A stretch of DNA of 64,000 nucleotides, from the NCBI GenBank assembly GCA_963765105.1, contig CAVXUW010000002.1, positions 310,001-374,000 of the forward strand. Reading direction: 5' to 3'. This document shows positions 33,529 to 45,197 of the stretch, piece by piece; the first letter of the stretch is position 1; the number at the start of each line of letters is the position of its first letter. Under the pieces are notes generated by a model that was given only the letters and a program-made list of their open reading frames with translations, did no database searches and was not told the DNA's origin. Both the position numbers and the translations under genes were made by a program. The DNA comes from CALMEC01 sp963765105. GTDB lineage: Bacteria > Actinomycetota > Thermoleophilia > Miltoncostaeales > Miltoncostaeaceae.

Positions 33529-35009
33529 CCGTCGCCCTGCCTCCGGCGCTTCCGCCGGCACCACCTCCAACCGCGCTCGTGTCACTTCGTGCCGGGGCGT
33601 CGACGGTGCCCCTCGGGCGCGACGCAGAGCGACTCGTTGCCGGCGGGAACACCTACGTTGTGCGGCTTCGTTCCGGGCGGACACTCGCCAGCCTTGCCGC
33701 GACCGACGGGGTGATCTCCGTCGAACCCGACCGCGTTCGCGAACGACGCGAGAGCAACGACCCTCGTGCGCGGGAACAAACGCACCTCGCCCAGATTGGT
33801 TGGACACCGCCGACCGGGAGCCGGCGTCCTCTCGTGGCAATCCTCGACACCGGCGCCGACGCGAGTCATCCTGACCTGGTCGGGCAGGTGCTCGTGGGTC
33901 GGGCGCGGGCCTTTGTCGGTAAGAACGCGCTGGAGGACAAATCCGGCCATGGCACTCACCTTGCCGGCATCGTCGCGGCCACGACCAACAACGCAACCGG
34001 TGTCGCCGGCGTTTCGAATGCTCGGCTGCTCATCGTCGCTATCGCCGATGCGCGGGGACGTACCACCACGTCCAGCATGGTGCGGGGAATCGACTACGCC
34101 ATCGCGCAGGGCGCCAAGGTCATCAACATCTCCTTCGGCGGTGAGGGCTTCTCTAAGGTCGAGCGGGACGCAATTTTGCGCGCCCGTCGGGCAGGGGTGT
34201 TGGTCGTTGTCGCGGTCGGAAACGGCGGGCGTGTCGGGAGTCCGAAGGAGTACCCCGGTGCCTATCCGCACGTCCTGGCGGTTGCGGCCACACGCCCTGA
34301 CGGGAAGGTAATTCTCGATTCCACTCAGGGCGAACAGGTCACGATGGCGGCGCCCGGTAAACGTATTCTGAGTACCAACCCTCGGGGACGGTACGGCCCG
34401 CGAACCGGAACCTCAATGTCCGCAGCGGTGGTCACTGGCGCCGCCGCGCGAATCCTTTCGCAGCGGCGCGTTGATGCCTCACAGCTGCGCGAATTGCTCG
34501 TGGGATCAGCACGAGACGTTGGTGCTCCCGGTCGCGACAACGAGACGGGATGGGGCATCGTCGATCTCGGTTCTGCCCTCACGACACCCACGCCGACAAA
34601 AGACGGGGTCGAGCCAAACGACGATCCGGCCCTTGCCCGGCAACTCCCTCCATTGCTGGAGGCCGGGTCGGCCGCCGAGGCCACTGCTGCCGGGTCGCTT
34701 GAGCGGTGGGCCGACGCAAAAGATGGCTACCGGGTCGCGCTGAACGCGGGTGACACCGTCACGGTTACCGCCGAGTCGTTTCGCGAAGGGCTCGATGTTG
34801 ATATCGCCATCTGGCGTCCCGGAGCACCGGAGTTCGTCCCCGGACCTGCCTACACGCGCGACTGGCTCGTGGCGAGCGGAATCGCTCAAGGGCCGACCGA
34901 AACGGTGACGCACGTGGCGGGCGAAACGGGCGACTACACCGTGGAGGCACGCACGTCGACCGGTCGTGGCCGATACGTCGTGCGGGTGCAGCGCTCCCGC
35001 GCATCGTAG
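33525..35009 (+). CDS. Subtilisin-like serine protease (S8 family)
   Basis: A protease of up to 494 residues with an intact catalytic set: Asp in VAILDTGADASHPDL, His in SGHGTHLAGIVAAT, oxyanion Asn in VVVAVGNGGRVGS and Ser in GTSMSAAVVTGAAA. The N-terminal part (about 1-90) looks like an inhibitor-type prodomain (YVVRLRSGRTLASLAATDGV). The C-terminal 130 residues resemble a beta-rich pre-peptidase domain (VEPNDDPALARQL, GDTVTVTAESF). The start is unclear: CTG at 33525 or GTG at 33579. No signal peptide can be seen from either, which is odd for this type. Confidence 0.85.
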   Translation: MTVALPPALPPAPPPTALVSLRAGASTVPLGRDAERLVAGGNTYVVRLRSGRTLASLAATDGVISVEPDRVRERRESNDPRAREQTHLAQIGWTPPTGSRRPLVAILDTGADASHPDLVGQVLVGRARAFVGKNALEDKSGHGTHLAGIVAATTNNATGVAGVSNARLLIVAIADARGRTTTSSMVRGIDYAIAQGAKVINISFGGEGFSKVERDAILRARRAGVLVVVAVGNGGRVGSPKEYPGAYPHVLAVAATRPDGKVILDSTQGEQVTMAAPGKRILSTNPRGRYGPRTGTSMSAAVVTGAAARILSQRRVDASQLRELLVGSARDVGAPGRDNETGWGIVDLGSALTTPTPTKDGVEPNDDPALARQLPPLLEAGSAAEATAAGSLERWADAKDGYRVALNAGDTVTVTAESFREGLDVDIAIWRPGAPEFVPGPAYTRDWLVASGIAQGPTETVTHVAGETGDYTVEARTSTGRGRYVVRVQRSRAS

Positions 35010-35084
35010 TGGCGCCATGCAAACAGCATTGCGGGTTCGTTATGGGCGTGAGGAAATCGCGCCGATCGACGCAACAATAAAGGC

Positions 35085-37196
35085 GTGAGCACTCCGGGCC
35101 GAACGCGACGACGCAACTCCGCCCCTGCGTTACGCGACCCCGCCCTCTACATCAACCGCGAGTTGTCGTGGCTGGAGTTCAACGCGCGCGTGTTGGCGTT
35201 GGCGGCGAACCCGGAGCTCCCCATCCTGGAGCGCTGCAAGTTTCTTGCGATCTGTTCCAGCAATCTCGATGAGTTCTTCATGGTGCGCGTTGCCGGGCAT
35301 CAGGATGCGTTGGAGGCCGGGCGCCCGACCATTGCCCCCGACGGGCTCGGTCGCGAGGACACCCTTACCGCCATCGCGCAGCGCACCGACGAGCTCGTTG
35401 CCGAACAGGGGCGGCTGTGGAAGGAGGAGATTCGTCCGGCACTTGTCCGTGACGGCATCGCAATTCTCTCACTCGACGAGCTTGATGCCCGGGCGGCCAG
35501 GCGGGTCACCACTCTCTTCGAGCGGGAGATCTTCCCGGTGCTCACGCCACTGGCCGTCGGACCCGGACAAGCGTTTCCGTACATCTCCGGCTTGTCGTTG
35601 AGCCTGGGTGCGACCGTCATCGATCCCGTCGGCGGTGAGGCGCGCTTCGCTCGGGTCAAGCTCTCTCCCGGACTCCCGCGCTTTGTTGCCGTCCCCGGCG
35701 GCTACCTGCCCAGTGAGCAGATCGTGCGTGCGCACCTCGAGCGTGTCTTCCCCGGGATGGAGGTCACCGACTCCGTTCTTTTTCGCGTCACGCGCGATGC
35801 GGACGTGACGATCGATGATGAAGCCGACGATCTGCTTGGGGCGATGGAGGCGCAGCTTCGTCGCCGACGTTTCGGGGACGTCGTACGTCTCGAGGTAGAA
35901 AAGAGTGCGCCAAAAGGGCTGCTTGGCCATCTGCGTGACGCCCTCCAGCTCGACGCACGAGACGTTTTTCGTGTCTCAGGTTTGCTGGACTTGACGTGTT
36001 TGTGGGAGTTGGTCGAGCTTGACCGACCCGACCTTCGTGAGCCGCAATGGGAACCGCGAGTCCATCCCCGCCTGCGCACCGATGACGGCGGCGCTGCCGA
36101 CACGTTCGCGGTCATTCGCCACGGGGACCTGCTCGTTCATCACCCATTCGACGATTTCGAAACCAGTGTCGCGCGATTCGTCGAGCAGGCGGCCGCCGAC
36201 CCCGATGTCGTTGCGATCAAGCAGACGCTCTATCGAACAAGCGGCGATACCCCGATCGTGCCCGCGCTCATGCATGCCGCAGAACGCGGCAAACAAACCG
36301 TCTGCCTGGTCGAGGTGCAGGCGCGGTTCGACGAAGAGCGCAACATCCAGTGGGCACGGGCTCTCGAACGCGCCGGTGTTCACGTGGTTTTCGGCCTTGC
36401 TGGGCGCAAGACCCACGCCAAGCTCGCCCTCGTCGTGCGCCGCGAGGGTAAGCGTCTGCGCCGCTACGTCCACATTGGAACCGGCAACTACAACCCGACG
36501 ACCGCGCGCCTCTACACCGATCTGGGCCTCTTCACCTGCCGCGAGGACATCACCGAAGACGTTGCCGACCTGTTCAACTACCTCACCGGCTTCTCTCGCC
36601 CGCCGCGGTATCGCAAACTGCTGGTGGCCCCGGAGCAAATGCGGGATCGCATCGTCGCGCAGATCGATCGTGTTGCCGACAACCATCGCAACGGAATCAC
36701 GGGACGAATCGTTTTCAAGCTCAACGCGGTGATCGACGGAGCGATGGTCGAAGCCCTCTATCGCGCGTCCCAGGCGGGGGTTCCGATCGACCTCATCATC
36801 CGGGGTGTGTGCGGCTTGCGCCCCGGCGTGCCCGGGATCAGCGACACGATTCGAGTGACGTCCATCGTGGGTCGCTTCCTCGAACACACGCGGGTGTTTG
36901 CGTTTACCAGCGGCGAGGACACCACGTATTGGATTGGTTCGGCCGACATGATGGGGCGAAACCTCGACAACCGCGTCGAGGTGATGACCCCGGTCGAAGA
37001 CGATATCGCCCGCCAGGAACTCGAGGTGGTTTTGGCGGACTGCCTGGCGGACAACGCTCTGTCCTGGAGCCTGGGGCCCGACGGGGTGTGGAGCCCGGTC
37101 ACCTCGACTGCGGGTACCGTCCCGCGCAATGTTCAGCAGGAGCTCATGACCCGCTCCCTCGAGCGGATGGTGACGCCGGTCAGCCCGACGGAGTAA
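35085..37196 (+). CDS. ppk: Polyphosphate kinase 1
   Basis: A 703-residue PPK1 that reversibly builds polyphosphate from ATP. The N-domain starts YINRELSWLEFNARVLALA; the catalytic part has the phosphorylated histidine in HIGTGNYNPTTARLYTDLGL (around residue 463) and a second conserved histidine in GRKTHAKLALVVRREG, then RGVCGLRPGVPG and the C-terminal RNLDNRVEVMTPVED. The GTG at 35085 lies just after CAATAAAGG. Polyphosphate made here is the known ligand of the CHAD proteins encoded at 16283-17385. The 3' end overlaps the convergent gene by 17 bases. Confidence 0.96.
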   Translation: MSTPGRTRRRNSAPALRDPALYINRELSWLEFNARVLALAANPELPILERCKFLAICSSNLDEFFMVRVAGHQDALEAGRPTIAPDGLGREDTLTAIAQRTDELVAEQGRLWKEEIRPALVRDGIAILSLDELDARAARRVTTLFEREIFPVLTPLAVGPGQAFPYISGLSLSLGATVIDPVGGEARFARVKLSPGLPRFVAVPGGYLPSEQIVRAHLERVFPGMEVTDSVLFRVTRDADVTIDDEADDLLGAMEAQLRRRRFGDVVRLEVEKSAPKGLLGHLRDALQLDARDVFRVSGLLDLTCLWELVELDRPDLREPQWEPRVHPRLRTDDGGAADTFAVIRHGDLLVHHPFDDFETSVARFVEQAAADPDVVAIKQTLYRTSGDTPIVPALMHAAERGKQTVCLVEVQARFDEERNIQWARALERAGVHVVFGLAGRKTHAKLALVVRREGKRLRRYVHIGTGNYNPTTARLYTDLGLFTCREDITEDVADLFNYLTGFSRPPRYRKLLVAPEQMRDRIVAQIDRVADNHRNGITGRIVFKLNAVIDGAMVEALYRASQAGVPIDLIIRGVCGLRPGVPGISDTIRVTSIVGRFLEHTRVFAFTSGEDTTYWIGSADMMGRNLDNRVEVMTPVEDDIARQELEVVLADCLADNALSWSLGPDGVWSPVTSTAGTVPRNVQQELMTRSLERMVTPVSPTE

Positions 37197-38079
37197 TCGC
37201 TGCCGGGTCGATCACTTCGAAGTCGGCTCCGGTGAGCTGGTGAAGGGCGCGCAGGTCGTCATCGTTCCATCCGGTGCTGGGTGCTCCGGTGACAAACCAT
37301 GGTGAGCCATTGTCGGCCAGGATCATTCCGTACCGCTTCAGTGCGGTGAGAATCACGCGTGACTGGGGTCCGAAGCGTGAAATGTCCACGCTTGCCTTCA
37401 ATCGCACGCGGGTCCCCATCGGTGGCAGTGCCCCATCGTTCGAGCCGGCCTGGTGGCGGGCGGGGAAGACGTAGGTGTTGCGGGTCCTCGGCGCGGTAAA
37501 TCGCAGCGCATGATCGATGACGCCCGCCTTCACCTCATGAGCCCGCGCCAACCCAGGAAAGATCGGCAACCCGGCAGCATCGGCGCTCGTCCACCCTGCG
37601 GGGCGAAGCGCGTTTGACCGGAGGTTGAAGATCGCTCCCGAGCCCGCGCGCCAGCGGCCTCGAACTTTGCGTGCGTCGAACAGTTCGTACAGCCGGCAGG
37701 CGTCACGATCGACGATGAGGATGTGCCGGTCGCCGCCATTTTCAATCCGGGGACGGAGCGGGAGGGGATAGGGGCCGCGGTTGCTTTCCGAGGCGTACTG
37801 GAACGACACCCGTACCTTCCGCTGGGTGGAGCGCACGACGTTGAACGGGATTCCGTAGCTTCCGGCGCGGCTGAAGTCGGGATGAAGAGGACGGGACGCC
37901 CCGATCGATTCGATCAGCGTGGTGCTGTTCGCCGCCACCGGTAGGGCCGAGATGTCGCGATTCCACGTGTTGTCGGCTGGGAAGATCGGGCAGTGCGGCG
38001 CTGCAGGCAGCGGTGCGGATGTCGCCACGCCGCCCATCGCCAGCAGGATTGCCACGGTCGCGCGCCCTCTGTGTCTCAT
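37180..38079 (-). CDS. Secreted hypothetical protein
   Basis: A 299-residue protein with a Sec signal (RHRGRATVAILLAMGGVATSA, ending near SAPLPAAP). The mature part opens CPIFPADNTWNRDISALPVA and contains HPDFSRAGSYGIPFNVV, HILIVDRDACRLYELFDARK and HALRFTAPRTRNTYVFPARH; these resemble a family of exported actinobacterial proteins of unknown function. The ATG at 38079 follows GGGGGAG. Divergent from the YihY-like gene. Confidence 0.78.
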   Translation of the reverse strand: MRHRGRATVAILLAMGGVATSAPLPAAPHCPIFPADNTWNRDISALPVAANSTTLIESIGASRPLHPDFSRAGSYGIPFNVVRSTQRKVRVSFQYASESNRGPYPLPLRPRIENGGDRHILIVDRDACRLYELFDARKVRGRWRAGSGAIFNLRSNALRPAGWTSADAAGLPIFPGLARAHEVKAGVIDHALRFTAPRTRNTYVFPARHQAGSNDGALPPMGTRVRLKASVDISRFGPQSRVILTALKRYGMILADNGSPWFVTGAPSTGWNDDDLRALHQLTGADFEVIDPAAITPSG

Positions 38080-38136
38080 GGTCTCCCCCCAAAACGCCAC
38101 TACACTTACGAATCCGCGTGTTTCGCGGACATTTCT

Positions 38137-39150
38137 ATGGCCGCATTCCTTCGTACGCTCATGAAGCCGTTGTCCCGCCCCCTATCCTGGGTTGGGAATC
38201 TTACGCTTGCGGTACTGCGGCGCATCATGGCAAACGGTGGTACCGCAACTGCGAGTCAGTTCGCCTACAACACCCTACTGGCGACGATCCCGTTCCTTTT
38301 TGTCATCTTCACGGCAATCAACTTCAACCCCGACGCCTACGTCGAGCTCTTCGAGGCTCTCAAGGGAACCATTCCGGGGATTGAGGGGCTCACGGAGACG
38401 TTTCAGGACGGGCTTGCGCGTGGTACTGCCGCAGGCTTCGTCATCGTCGTCGCGGTGATCGCCGCGCTCTACGTGGCGTCCAACGCCATCGGAGCGTTGG
38501 TCGATGGCTTGGACCGCGCCCAGCATCTCAATCACCGTCCATGGATCAAGGCGAAGGTCGTGAACTTTGGCTTTGCCGCCGCCGCCAGCGTGCTTGCCGC
38601 CGCCAGTACCCTTGCCCTTGCCGGTGGGCAGAAGTTGGTTGTCGGGTTGAGCGATCTTCTCGATGCGAGCGACCGGGTGAGGAACCTTGCGGATCGCCTC
38701 GCGCTACCCGTCGCCATCACGACACTCTTTTTGTTCACCATGTTGATCTACCGGTTTGGTCCCAATGGCGTGAGGTTGAGGTGGCGTCACCTCTTTCCCG
38801 GTGCGCTCTTGTCGGTTAGCGCCTGGTACGGCCTCACGATCCTCATCGGCCTCTACGCGGACGCGTTCAACAACCTCGACGCCGTGTACGGGACGCTGGG
38901 CGGTCTGTTCGTCTACCTCACGTTCCTCTACTTCACGGGCCTGATGTTCCTCACGGGAGCGGAGCTCAACGCCGAGTTGGCCCACCGGCGTCTCGTGCGC
39001 GCCGCCCAGCGCGACTCGCGTGACCAGTCGCTCGAAATGCTTGCGCCCGGTCCTCCCGACCCCGAATCGGACGAGGCGACGCAATCGACAACGGTTACTC
39101 TCACACCGTCGGATCCCGCGCCCGGTGGCCCGCGTTTTCCCCGCGGATAG
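38137..39150 (+). CDS. YihY/BrkB-family membrane protein (UPF0761)
   Basis: A 337-residue membrane protein with about six hydrophobic segments. Family motifs are ASQFAYNTLLATIPFLFVIF near residue 47, the region around DGLARGTAAGFVIVVAVIAA, and the C-terminal YGTLGGLFVYLTFLYFTGLM followed by TGAELNAEL. The older name RNase BN for this family is a misassignment; its role is unknown. The tail after residue 290 is polar and probably disordered. It precedes ftsH by 39 bases. Confidence 0.88.
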   Translation: MAAFLRTLMKPLSRPLSWVGNLTLAVLRRIMANGGTATASQFAYNTLLATIPFLFVIFTAINFNPDAYVELFEALKGTIPGIEGLTETFQDGLARGTAAGFVIVVAVIAALYVASNAIGALVDGLDRAQHLNHRPWIKAKVVNFGFAAAASVLAAASTLALAGGQKLVVGLSDLLDASDRVRNLADRLALPVAITTLFLFTMLIYRFGPNGVRLRWRHLFPGALLSVSAWYGLTILIGLYADAFNNLDAVYGTLGGLFVYLTFLYFTGLMFLTGAELNAELAHRRLVRAAQRDSRDQSLEMLAPGPPDPESDEATQSTTVTLTPSDPAPGGPRFPRG

Positions 39151-39189
39151 ACCTCCGCTCTGGCATGATCGCGCCAGCACCCGCACCCT

Positions 39190-41205
<2,016 letters not shown>

Positions 41206-41687
41206 GCACGTCGCCGGTGCCCGGCATGATGCGCTCCCAAAGCGTGCCCAGAGTCTCTTGTTCCGACTCGTCGAGGTGACGGAGAAAGAGATCGCGAATG
41301 CCCGACACGTGGGTGACGCTCGCGTCTCGGATGGTTTGGTAGCCCGTGTCCGTCAGCGCGGCAAATTGGCCGCGCCGGTCGTCCGGGCATTCCTGACGCT
41401 CAATGAGGCCGCGTCGTTCGAGGCGGTCGACCAAACGTGTGACCCCGCTTTGGCTGATGAGCGCCGATTCCGATAGCTCGGACATCCGCATCCGATGCTG
41501 CGGTGCATGTGCCAGGAACATCAGTACCTCGTAATCCGAGGTTGTGATCCCGTGTTGTTGACTCAGCTCCGAATCCAGCTGGCGCGTCAGGAGTATCTGC
41601 ATTCGCAGCAGTCCACCCCAGGCACCCAGCTCGGTCGCGTTGAGGTTCCGCTGCGTCGTGGTCGACGTCGTAATACCCATTCGCTTG

Positions 41688-41701
41688 AGGGTAGCGACCC
41701 T
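41688..41701. promoter_or_regulatory. Inverted repeat before the marR start
   Basis: AGGGT and ACCCT arms flank AGCG, only eight bases upstream of the MarR ATG. It could be an autoregulatory operator or an RNA hairpin near the start codon. Confidence 0.3.
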
Positions 41702-41754
41702 TCCTGTGTGTTTCGACGGGAACGGAACGATTCATACCGGATGGTGTCCAGACC

Positions 41755-44299
41755 CTATTCGTAGTGCAGCGCGTCGAGCGGGCGAAGGTGTGAGGCACGT
41801 CGTGCCGGGAAGACCGCGGCGGCCACCCCGGCCAGCGCCGTCAGCACCATCACGCTGAGGAGCGTCGCAACGGGAACCGTGAATGAGAGCCCCTCATCGG
41901 CGAGCGCCCGGATCATGATCCAACCGAGGAACAGTCCCACCGCGAGGCCGATGATGCCGCCGATGACGCACGTGATGACGCTTTCGTAACGGATCATGCG
42001 GCGAATCTGGCGTCGATCCGCCCCGATCGCCCGCATCATGCCGATCTCCCGAGTGCGTTCGTATACGGCAAGGAGCAGAGTGATGATCACCCCGATGACG
42101 GAGATCAGCACCGAGAGGGCGAGGAGTGCGTAGAAGATCCCGAGAATCTGGTTCACTTGGGCGCCGATGAACTCCTTGTGTTCGGAGAAAGTGCGTACTT
42201 TGGCGCTGGGATATGTTTGCGAGAGCACAGAGGTGGCGGCCTGCTTTGCCTGGGCGGGGCTCTCGCCTCCCGGGAACCGGACGAGCATGAAGCCGATGTC
42301 GCCATCGGCGTTCAGTCGACGAAAGCCCGGCGTGCCGACGGTGAAGCCGGTGAACAGCTGAGGGTCGCGGTACTCGCCGACGACGGTGAACGTGGCGCGC
42401 AGACCATCGATGTTCGTGGCGGTAAAGGTGCCCCCGACGCGCAGATTCTCTTCCTGGGCAAAGCTTGTCTCCACGACGGCGCTGTTCTCGTCGAGCTGCT
42501 CAAGGACCGCATCCGTTGTGCCGTTTTGCCAGTCGAGGCGAATGATGTTGCGGGCGGCTGCCGGGTCGATCCCGTTGGCACTACGCCGCTTCCCATCCAC
42601 CTCGACCTCGGCAAAACCGATCCCCACAGCTGTTGGCCCTCCCTGTGCGGTACGGGCGGCGTCGGCGATCCCTGCGGGAAGGGGCAAGAAGTTCTCGTTG
42701 ATGACGACCAGGTCGGCTCGGACGGTGCGGTCGATGGCGTCGAGGAACGAGTTCTTGAAACCGTCGACGAAAACGGCGACGAAGACCACAAGGCCCACCC
42801 CGATCATCAAGGCTGCGGCCGTGCTTGCCGTGCGGCCGGGGTCTCGCATCGTGTTCTCACGGCCCATGCGGGCAGCGTTGCCGAACACTTTCTGGAGGGG
42901 CCATCCGACAAACCGTGCAAGCGGGCGAATGAGTAGCCGCCCGAGCATTGCCACCCCGATGAGGACGAGGAGGGCTCCGAAGCCGATCACCGAGAGGCGG
43001 CTTTGGAGTGTGCCGTCGCTGCGGAAACCCACCGCAATCGTAAGGATGCCGAGAAGCAGCAGGCCGCCCCCAATGAGGGGCGTAAAGCGTGAAAAACGTG
43101 AGACCGGGAGGATGGCTCCTTCCCGGAGCGCCGCGACAGGAGGAACACGGGTGGCCCGCAACGCGGGGAGCAACGCTGCGAGGACGGTGGTGACCACCCC
43201 GATCGCGACGGGGACGATGACCGTTCGGGGCGCGATGGAGATCCCCGCCGTTGGGAGGCCAAAGTCGGCGGCTTCGAAGATGCGTGTGAGCCCTTTGGCA
43301 AAGAGCACACCCGCCGCCACGCCGATTGCGGACGCCACCAGACCGATGATCAGTGCCTCGCTGATCACACTCCGAAGCAACTGACCGCGACTGGCGCCGA
43401 TCGTTCGCAACATGGCCAGTTCACGAATGCGTTGCGCAACCGTAATGGAAAAGATGTTGAAGATGATGAAGGCGCCCACGAGGATCGCGATACCCGCAAA
43501 AACAAAGAGGAAGACCGTGAGAAAGCCAAGGTTGTTGTTGACCTCATCCGCCTGGCGATTGGCATTCTCGTCGCCGGTCTCCACGATGACGTCGGCGGGC
43601 ACGACGGCGCTGATGCGCCGTTTCACCGTGGCGGCGCTGATACCCGGCTCCGCCGCGACGACGATGGAGTTGACCTGCCCTTGTCGGTTGAACCATTTCC
43701 TGAGCGTCTTCGCGCGTGACCGCGCTCAGAATTGCCCCGCCGATGCCGTCGGACTCACCGAAACGGAACGTCCCCACCAAAGTCACCGGCTTGAGGCCCG
43801 TTCTCGTTTGAATGCCCATCTTCCTCCCGATGCTCAGCTTCTCTCGATCGGCGATGCTGATCTCGAGTGCGAGCTCACCGGAAGCAACGGGAAAGCGTCC
43901 TGCCACGACTTGGTTGGTCTGAAACCGTTCTGACGGTGTGGAAAAGACGAATGCGGGCGCCTGTTGCGACGAGATGGGCTTTCCGTCAACAACGGGGGTA
44001 CCCAGATCTTGTACGAGGCCTTCCGCGGCGGAAACGCCATCGATCGCTTGGACCGTGGCCACGAGATCTTCCGAAATGGGGCCCGGTTGGGTTTGCTGAG
44101 GCGTGAACTCCTGACGTCGACCAATGATCACATCGACGCCATCATTGGCTTTCTCGAAGATGGTGTCGAAGGCGCCGGTGATCTGGTCGGTCAGGATGTA
44201 GGTGCCGCTGATCATGGCGGTGCCCAGCATGATCGCCACGCCGATGAGGGTGGCCCGAAGCTTGCGTGCGCGCAGTGAACGAAGGGCAAGGCGGAGCAT
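41755..44299 (-). CDS. MacB/FtsX-type ABC transporter permease, frameshifted
   Basis: A large permease of about 848 residues with two FtsX domains. It begins MLRLALRSLRARKLRATLIG and ends LTALAGVAAAVFPARRASHL followed by RPLDALHYE, standard for this group. Coding runs from 44299 to about 43697, where the frame shifts: the next frame gives WFNRQGQVNSIVVAAEPGIS and then continues uninterrupted to 41755. Length is 3n+1; removing one A from the GGAAATGG on the minus strand (43696-43698) repairs it. With the ATPase five bases upstream it forms an export or lipoprotein-handling ABC system. Confidence 0.87.
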
Positions 44300-44304
44300 T
44301 CGGG

Positions 44305-45057
44305 TTACTCCAACGACTTCATCACATCGAGGATGGCGTCGCTATCCATCGCGCCACCGTCACGAACGATGAGACCATCCTGAAGAAAGAGCACCCGGTC
44401 GGCCACCTGGGCGGCGCGGGCGTCGTGCGTGACCATCACGAGCGTTTGACCCAACTGAGTGACCGAATGACGGAGGAGGTCGAGAATCTCTTGCCCGGTC
44501 TTCGAGTCGAGGTTGCCTGTGGGCTCGTCGGCGAAGATCACGGCGGGCTTGCTGACCAGGGCCCGGGCAATGGCAACCCGTTGCTGCTGCCCACCGGAAA
44601 GCTCTGACGGTCGGTGGGTGAGTCGATCTCCCAGGCCGGTGGCTGCGATGAGTTGGGTACGCCACTCCTCGTCCGCCCGCGCGCCGGAGATCGACAGCGG
44701 TAGGTCGATGTTCTCCTCGGCGGTCAGCATGGGGAGGAGGTTGAAGAACTGAAAGACGAAACCCACCTTTTCGCGCCGGAGGTGGGTGAGTGCCCGGTCA
44801 TTGAGCTTGGTGATCTCGCTGCCGTCGATCCACACGTCACCGCTCGTTGGCACGTCGAGTCCCGCCAGGATGTGCATGAGGGTGGACTTCCCCGAGCCCG
44901 ACGGTCCCATGATCGCGACGAATGTTCCACGTGCGAGCTCCAGGGTTATCCCGCGGAGCGCATTGACGGCGGTGTCGCCGGCGCCGTAACGGCGTGTGAC
45001 GTCCCGAGCAGAGACGACGGTGGTGGTTTCCGGGGACACTGAGGCTGTGAGGTTCAC
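44305..45057 (-). CDS. LolD/MacB-type ABC transporter ATP-binding protein
   Basis: A 250-residue ATPase with Walker A MGPSGSGKSTLMH, signature LSGGQQQRVAIARAL, Walker B AVIFADEPTGNLDSKT and H-loop MVTHDARAA. This sequence type pairs with FtsX-like permeases, here the next gene. The GTG at 45057 follows GGAG at six bases and is preferred over a start at 45084. Confidence 0.93.
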   Translation of the reverse strand: MNLTASVSPETTTVVSARDVTRRYGAGDTAVNALRGITLELARGTFVAIMGPSGSGKSTLMHILAGLDVPTSGDVWIDGSEITKLNDRALTHLRREKVGFVFQFFNLLPMLTAEENIDLPLSISGARADEEWRTQLIAATGLGDRLTHRPSELSGGQQQRVAIARALVSKPAVIFADEPTGNLDSKTGQEILDLLRHSVTQLGQTLVMVTHDARAAQVADRVLFLQDGLIVRDGGAMDSDAILDVMKSLE

Positions 45058-45181
45058 TCGATCTCCACGTGACGACAACGACAATACGGTACACCTCTCG
45101 GGCCGAGACGTGATCGCTCCTGCGTACGTGAACAGCGACTACGCGAGACCCGGCAAACACGGTGGGCGCAGTTACAACCGG

Positions 45182-45187
45182 TACGAT
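45182..45187 (+). promoter_or_regulatory. Putative -10 for the beta-lactamase-like gene
   Basis: TACGAT ends ten bases before the GTG at 45198. Confidence 0.35.
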
Positions 45188-45197
45188 CCGCATCGTG

